64,000 bases of DNA from Collinsella aerofaciens (lineage in GTDB: Bacteria > Actinomycetota > Coriobacteriia > Coriobacteriales > Coriobacteriaceae). The position numbers and the translations under genes were made by a program. Below are positions 61,132-64,000 of the stretch, piece by piece. Position 1 is the first letter of the stretch; each line of letters starts with the position of its first letter. Below the pieces are notes generated by a model. It searched no databases and was not told the DNA's origin. It saw only the letters and a list, made by a program, of their open reading frames with translations. The DNA is taken from assembly GCA_021639365.1 (NCBI GenBank), contig JAJXHK010000002.1, forward strand, positions 1-64,000, given 5' to 3'.

Positions 61132-62214
61132 TTACTTCTCCTCAATAAGTTTGTCGACCTCGGCCATCAGCGCGTCGACAATTTGATCCTCAGCTACTTT
61201 ACCAATGATCTGGCCATGCGAAAAGAGCAGGCCCTGACCACGCCCGCAGGCAACGCCCAGGTCGGCGTCAGATGCCTCTCCGGGGCCGTTGACCGCACAT
61301 CCCATCACGGCAATCGAAAGCGGCGCGGAATAGTTCTTAAGCCGCTCGGTGACCTCCTCGGCGATGGGAATGAGGTTAACCTGGCAGCGGGCGCACGTGG
61401 GGCACGAGACAATCTCAGGACCACGGCGACGCAGGCCCAGCGACTGTAGAATTCCCCAGGCGACAGGCGGCTCCTCAACCGGATCGGCCGTGAGCGACAC
61501 ACGCATGGTGTCGCCGATGCCTTCGGAAAGCAAGATACCCAAGCCTACAGAGCTCTTGATGGTGCCCTGAAGCTTGGTCCCCGCCTCCGTCACGCCCAGG
61601 TGGAGCGGAACATGCGGTATCTCGCGCGATAGAGCGCGATAGGTATCAAGCGTCGTTTGCACGCTATGGGCCTTGGCCGAAAGCACAATGTTCGTAAAGC
61701 CGCGGTCTTCAAAATGCTTGACGAAACGCTCGCTCGACATCACGAGCTTTTCGGGCTGCGTGAGGTCGTCGCGCTCGGCGATATCCTGCTCAAGCGAACC
61801 GGCGTTGACGCCGATACGAATCGCACAGCCCGCGGCACCCGCAGCATCGATCACCGCGTCTACCTTGGCCCAATCGCCGATATTGCCGGGATTGATGCGC
61901 AGCTTGGCAGCACCGGCCTCAACGGCACCAATGGCGAGCTTATGGTTAAAGTGGATATCGGCGACAATCGGCACCGGAGACTCGGCACAGATGGTGCGGA
62001 AACCCTCAAGCGCGGCCTCGGTGGGCACACTCACGCGCACGATATCGCAGCCAGCCTGCGCCAACGCACACACCTGCGCAAGCGTTGCCTGAGCATCAGC
62101 GGTATCGGTGCAGGTCATGGATTGAACCACTACCGGCGCGCCGCCACCAATCTGCACGCCGCCCACATGCACGGGACGCGTCAGCTCGCGAGGCAAAGGA
62201 TGGGATAAAGACAA
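61132..62214 (-). CDS. ispG: 4-hydroxy-3-methylbut-2-en-1-yl diphosphate synthase (IspG/GcpE)
   Basis: A 360-residue iron-sulfur enzyme of the MEP isoprenoid pathway. The TIM barrel begins VHVGGVQIGGGAPVVVQSMT; the cluster ligands are in CPTCARCQVNL and GCAVNGPGEASDADLGVACG. It starts with TTG at 62214: AGGGGAG lies eight bases upstream, and this gives a normal N-terminus, whereas the GTG at 62223 overlaps that site. It follows rseP and precedes proS, the standard order, and dxr in the same operon supplies the pathway's second step. Confidence 0.95.
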   Translation of the reverse strand: MSLSHPLPRELTRPVHVGGVQIGGGAPVVVQSMTCTDTADAQATLAQVCALAQAGCDIVRVSVPTEAALEGFRTICAESPVPIVADIHFNHKLAIGAVEAGAAKLRINPGNIGDWAKVDAVIDAAGAAGCAIRIGVNAGSLEQDIAERDDLTQPEKLVMSSERFVKHFEDRGFTNIVLSAKAHSVQTTLDTYRALSREIPHVPLHLGVTEAGTKLQGTIKSSVGLGILLSEGIGDTMRVSLTADPVEEPPVAWGILQSLGLRRRGPEIVSCPTCARCQVNLIPIAEEVTERLKNYSAPLSIAVMGCAVNGPGEASDADLGVACGRGQGLLFSHGQIIGKVAEDQIVDALMAEVDKLIEEK

Positions 62215-62227
62215 TCCAAACACTCCC

Positions 62228-63589
62228 CTACAGAATAAATCGAAGGATGTCGGAACGAAGCATATAGACAAACAGCAGCGCGAAGAGCGCGATGCCCACA
62301 TAGCTCACAATCGTCTGGACCTTGAGCGGAAGCTCGCGGCCCGCAATCTTTTGAATGATCTCGATGACCAGCTTGCCGCCATCGAGTGGTGGGATGGGCA
62401 GCAGGTTCATAAAGCCAAGCGAGAACGAAATGAGGGCGGCAAACGAAAGGAACGTAGCAGGGCCGGCAGCAGCAGCCTGTGAGGACATGACGCTAATACC
62501 CACGATCGAGGAGGATTGATCGAGGATCTCCATCGTATGCTGCGGCTGGAGCAGGCGTAGCACGCCCTCAGCCGTCTGCGCAACATAGGAGAAGGAGAGG
62601 CGCGCCGAGGTGATGGGATCCAAACGAACCACCTGCGTAGAGGCATAAACGCCCAGGCGTTCGTTCTCTTTGAGTGCGACCGAGGTCGAGCACTGCTTGC
62701 CATCGCGCTCATACTCAATAGCAATATTGTCCTTACCGGCGGCCTTGCCGATGGCATCGTAGACATCCATCCAAGTGGAACATGAGACACCGTCAACCGA
62801 AAGGATCGCATCACCGGCCTCGATACCTGCCTTGGCGGCAATAGACCCCTCGTCAACCTGACCGATCACGTTGGTATCCATCGGCACGGTGACACCCGCA
62901 ATGGAATAGATGCTCATAAGGAGCAAAAAACCCGTCAAGATATTGACGATAATGCCCGCGAGCAGCATAAAGGCGCGCTTGAGAAAGCCTTGGCCAAGAT
63001 AGGTGTGCGAGCGCTCATGCGCAAGGAACTCGGCCTCGCCGCACGGCAGCTCCCACACATCGCCCTCGGCAGTCGCATGTTCGCGATCGAAACGGCGACC
63101 ATCAAAGGTGGTATAGCCTGCCGTATCTCGCGGCAACGTCTGATATTTGGTGGGATAGTAGCTCGGCGAGGGCTTCTCCCCTTCCTCATACCAGGGTGCG
63201 ATGGAGCCCCAGCCCAGCAAAAGGGCGCATGCCTCGAGCACATCCTCCTCGGAAAGCTCGAGCTCGACAGCAAGGTCGGCCACGGTCACGCGACCATGAC
63301 GATAGATAGCCGCGAGCACGCGATCGGAGCACGAGACATCGGTCGGATCCATACCGCAGATGGCAGCGTAGCCACCCAGCAGCAGCGGGGTCACGCCAAA
63401 CTTGGTTCCAATGCGACGCGACGTGTAATGGATGTCAAAGCGGCACGGCAGACCCAAAAAGAACTCGGTCACACGGACGCCGCAGGCACGCGCCGCCAAA
63501 AAGTGGCCGCCCTCGTGCAAAAACACGAGGACGGAAAGCATCAGCAAGCCCCAAAAGACCGATGAGAGAACACTCAGAACAGTATCCAT
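62228..63589 (-). CDS. rseP: RIP metalloprotease RseP (site-2 protease) with inserted winged-helix-like domain
   Basis: A 453-residue intramembrane protease. The zinc motif HEGGH is at residues 25-29 in the first transmembrane helix, a PDZ domain spans about 225-310 (GSIAAKAGIEAGDAILSVDG), and the last metal-ligand helix has NLLPIPPLDGGK. Between helix one and two is an extra segment of about 110 residues (80-190) with a winged-helix-like start (RVLAAIYRHGRVTVADLAVE; SEEDVLEACALLLGWG). Such a cytosolic insert is not part of typical RseP. ATG 63589 is the best start; a TTG five codons earlier overlaps its ribosome-binding site. Confidence 0.93.
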   Translation of the reverse strand: MDTVLSVLSSVFWGLLMLSVLVFLHEGGHFLAARACGVRVTEFFLGLPCRFDIHYTSRRIGTKFGVTPLLLGGYAAICGMDPTDVSCSDRVLAAIYRHGRVTVADLAVELELSEEDVLEACALLLGWGSIAPWYEEGEKPSPSYYPTKYQTLPRDTAGYTTFDGRRFDREHATAEGDVWELPCGEAEFLAHERSHTYLGQGFLKRAFMLLAGIIVNILTGFLLLMSIYSIAGVTVPMDTNVIGQVDEGSIAAKAGIEAGDAILSVDGVSCSTWMDVYDAIGKAAGKDNIAIEYERDGKQCSTSVALKENERLGVYASTQVVRLDPITSARLSFSYVAQTAEGVLRLLQPQHTMEILDQSSSIVGISVMSSQAAAAGPATFLSFAALISFSLGFMNLLPIPPLDGGKLVIEIIQKIAGRELPLKVQTIVSYVGIALFALLFVYMLRSDILRFIL

Positions 63590-63614
63590 AAAACGAAAAA
63601 GCAATCCTTATGGG

Positions 63615-64000
63615 TTAGGAACGGGTTGCGGCGAGCACCTGCGCAGCCTTTTCACGCGCCCACGCATCGATGTCGCGAAGCTGCTCAAACGAATCGACCG
63701 CCTGCATATCGTGGGCGTCCATGCAGGATTCCACGATGCGATCGATATCGGTAAAGCTGCAGCCATCGTGCAGGAAGGCATCGACGGCGACCTCGTTGGC
63801 GGCATTGAGCACGCACGGCATGGTGCCACCCGTCTTGCCGGCACGCTCGGCCAGTGCCAGACAGCGGAAGGTATCGTTGTCGGCAGCATCAAACGTGAGC
63901 TGCCCCAGCTCGCGGAAATCGATACGAGGCGCCGGGGTATCCCAACGCTCGGGATACGAGAACGCGAACTGGATGGGAATACGCATGTCGGAAGCACCGA
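63615..64000 (-). CDS. dxr: 1-deoxy-D-xylulose 5-phosphate reductoisomerase, C-terminal part
   Basis: The last 127 codons of Dxr, which continues past the window edge. The frame is open to 64000 and reads GASDMRIPIQFAFSYPERWD, then CVLNAANEVAVDAFLHDGCS and IDRIVESCMDAHD, which match the C-terminal helical domain. Dxr makes 2-C-methyl-D-erythritol 4-phosphate in the MEP pathway. It is 25 bases before rseP, in the usual dxr-rseP-ispG-proS order. The internal ATG at 63986 is not its start. Confidence 0.95.
   Translation of the reverse strand, partial: GASDMRIPIQFAFSYPERWDTPAPRIDFRELGQLTFDAADNDTFRCLALAERAGKTGGTMPCVLNAANEVAVDAFLHDGCSFTDIDRIVESCMDAHDMQAVDSFEQLRDIDAWAREKAAQVLAATRS

Overview
The window is about 64 kb of a G+C-rich, densely packed bacterial chromosome. 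Gene content and order point to an actinobacterium of the class Coriobacteriia, most likely Collinsella or a close relative. The evidence is an actinobacterial-type integration host factor (mihF) beside gmk-rpoZ, a Gram-positive-style rny/spoVS/miaB and cinA/recA neighbourhood, PyrR-type control of pyrimidine genes, RNase J, CNAxNxS-free fermentative AdhE, and strong GC3 bias that opens very long antisense frames. The genus is an inference. I see no rRNA, tRNA, prophage or CRISPR array.

Layout. 1-1782: SOS hub, with lexA and a divergent membrane-anchored protein sharing three SOS boxes, then an acyltransferase-like membrane protein coupled to lexA. 1767-8439 (minus): hflX-miaA-miaB-spoVS-GHKL ATPase-rny. 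8697-19862 (minus): recA-recX under an SOS promoter, then cinA-pgsA-rimO-yajQ-rodZ-ftsK-rnj. 19863-21141: an acetyltransferase gene bracketed by two inverted copies of a structured repeat. 21142-31290 (minus): pnp, rpsO, recO-era-dgkA-ybeY-phoH-mtaB-dnaJ and a second, membrane-type dnaJ. 31349-41450: hemW-dusB-lepA, rpsT, holA, comEC-comEA, thiI. 41451-48179: rpoZ-gmk-mihF, then the pyrimidine operon pyrR-B-C-K-D-F behind a PyrR-type attenuator. 48631-48819: rpmB.

48820-55729 is the accessory part: a REP-associated (RAYT) transposase with REP-like palindromes on both sides and a third palindrome array further right, and a TetR regulator facing a MacB-like ABC pair whose permease has a giant coiled-coil insert. 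55730-59231: adhE and a small phosphotransferase. 59410-64000 (minus): dxr-rseP-ispG-proS, with dxr running off the edge.

The most interesting signals are non-coding: (1) a 69-bp repeat core present twice in inverted orientation, whose long flanking arms differ between copies yet are almost perfectly self-complementary in each; (2) an 11-bp-phased TTTGGT array upstream of recA with a close match upstream of comEA, suggesting a shared regulator of transformation genes; (3) the REP/RAYT system, in which one palindrome supplies the end of the TetR coding sequence. Protein-level oddities are a stand-alone GHKL ATPase between rny and spoVS, an RseP protease with an inserted winged-helix-like domain, and a DnaJ whose substrate domain is replaced by membrane segments.
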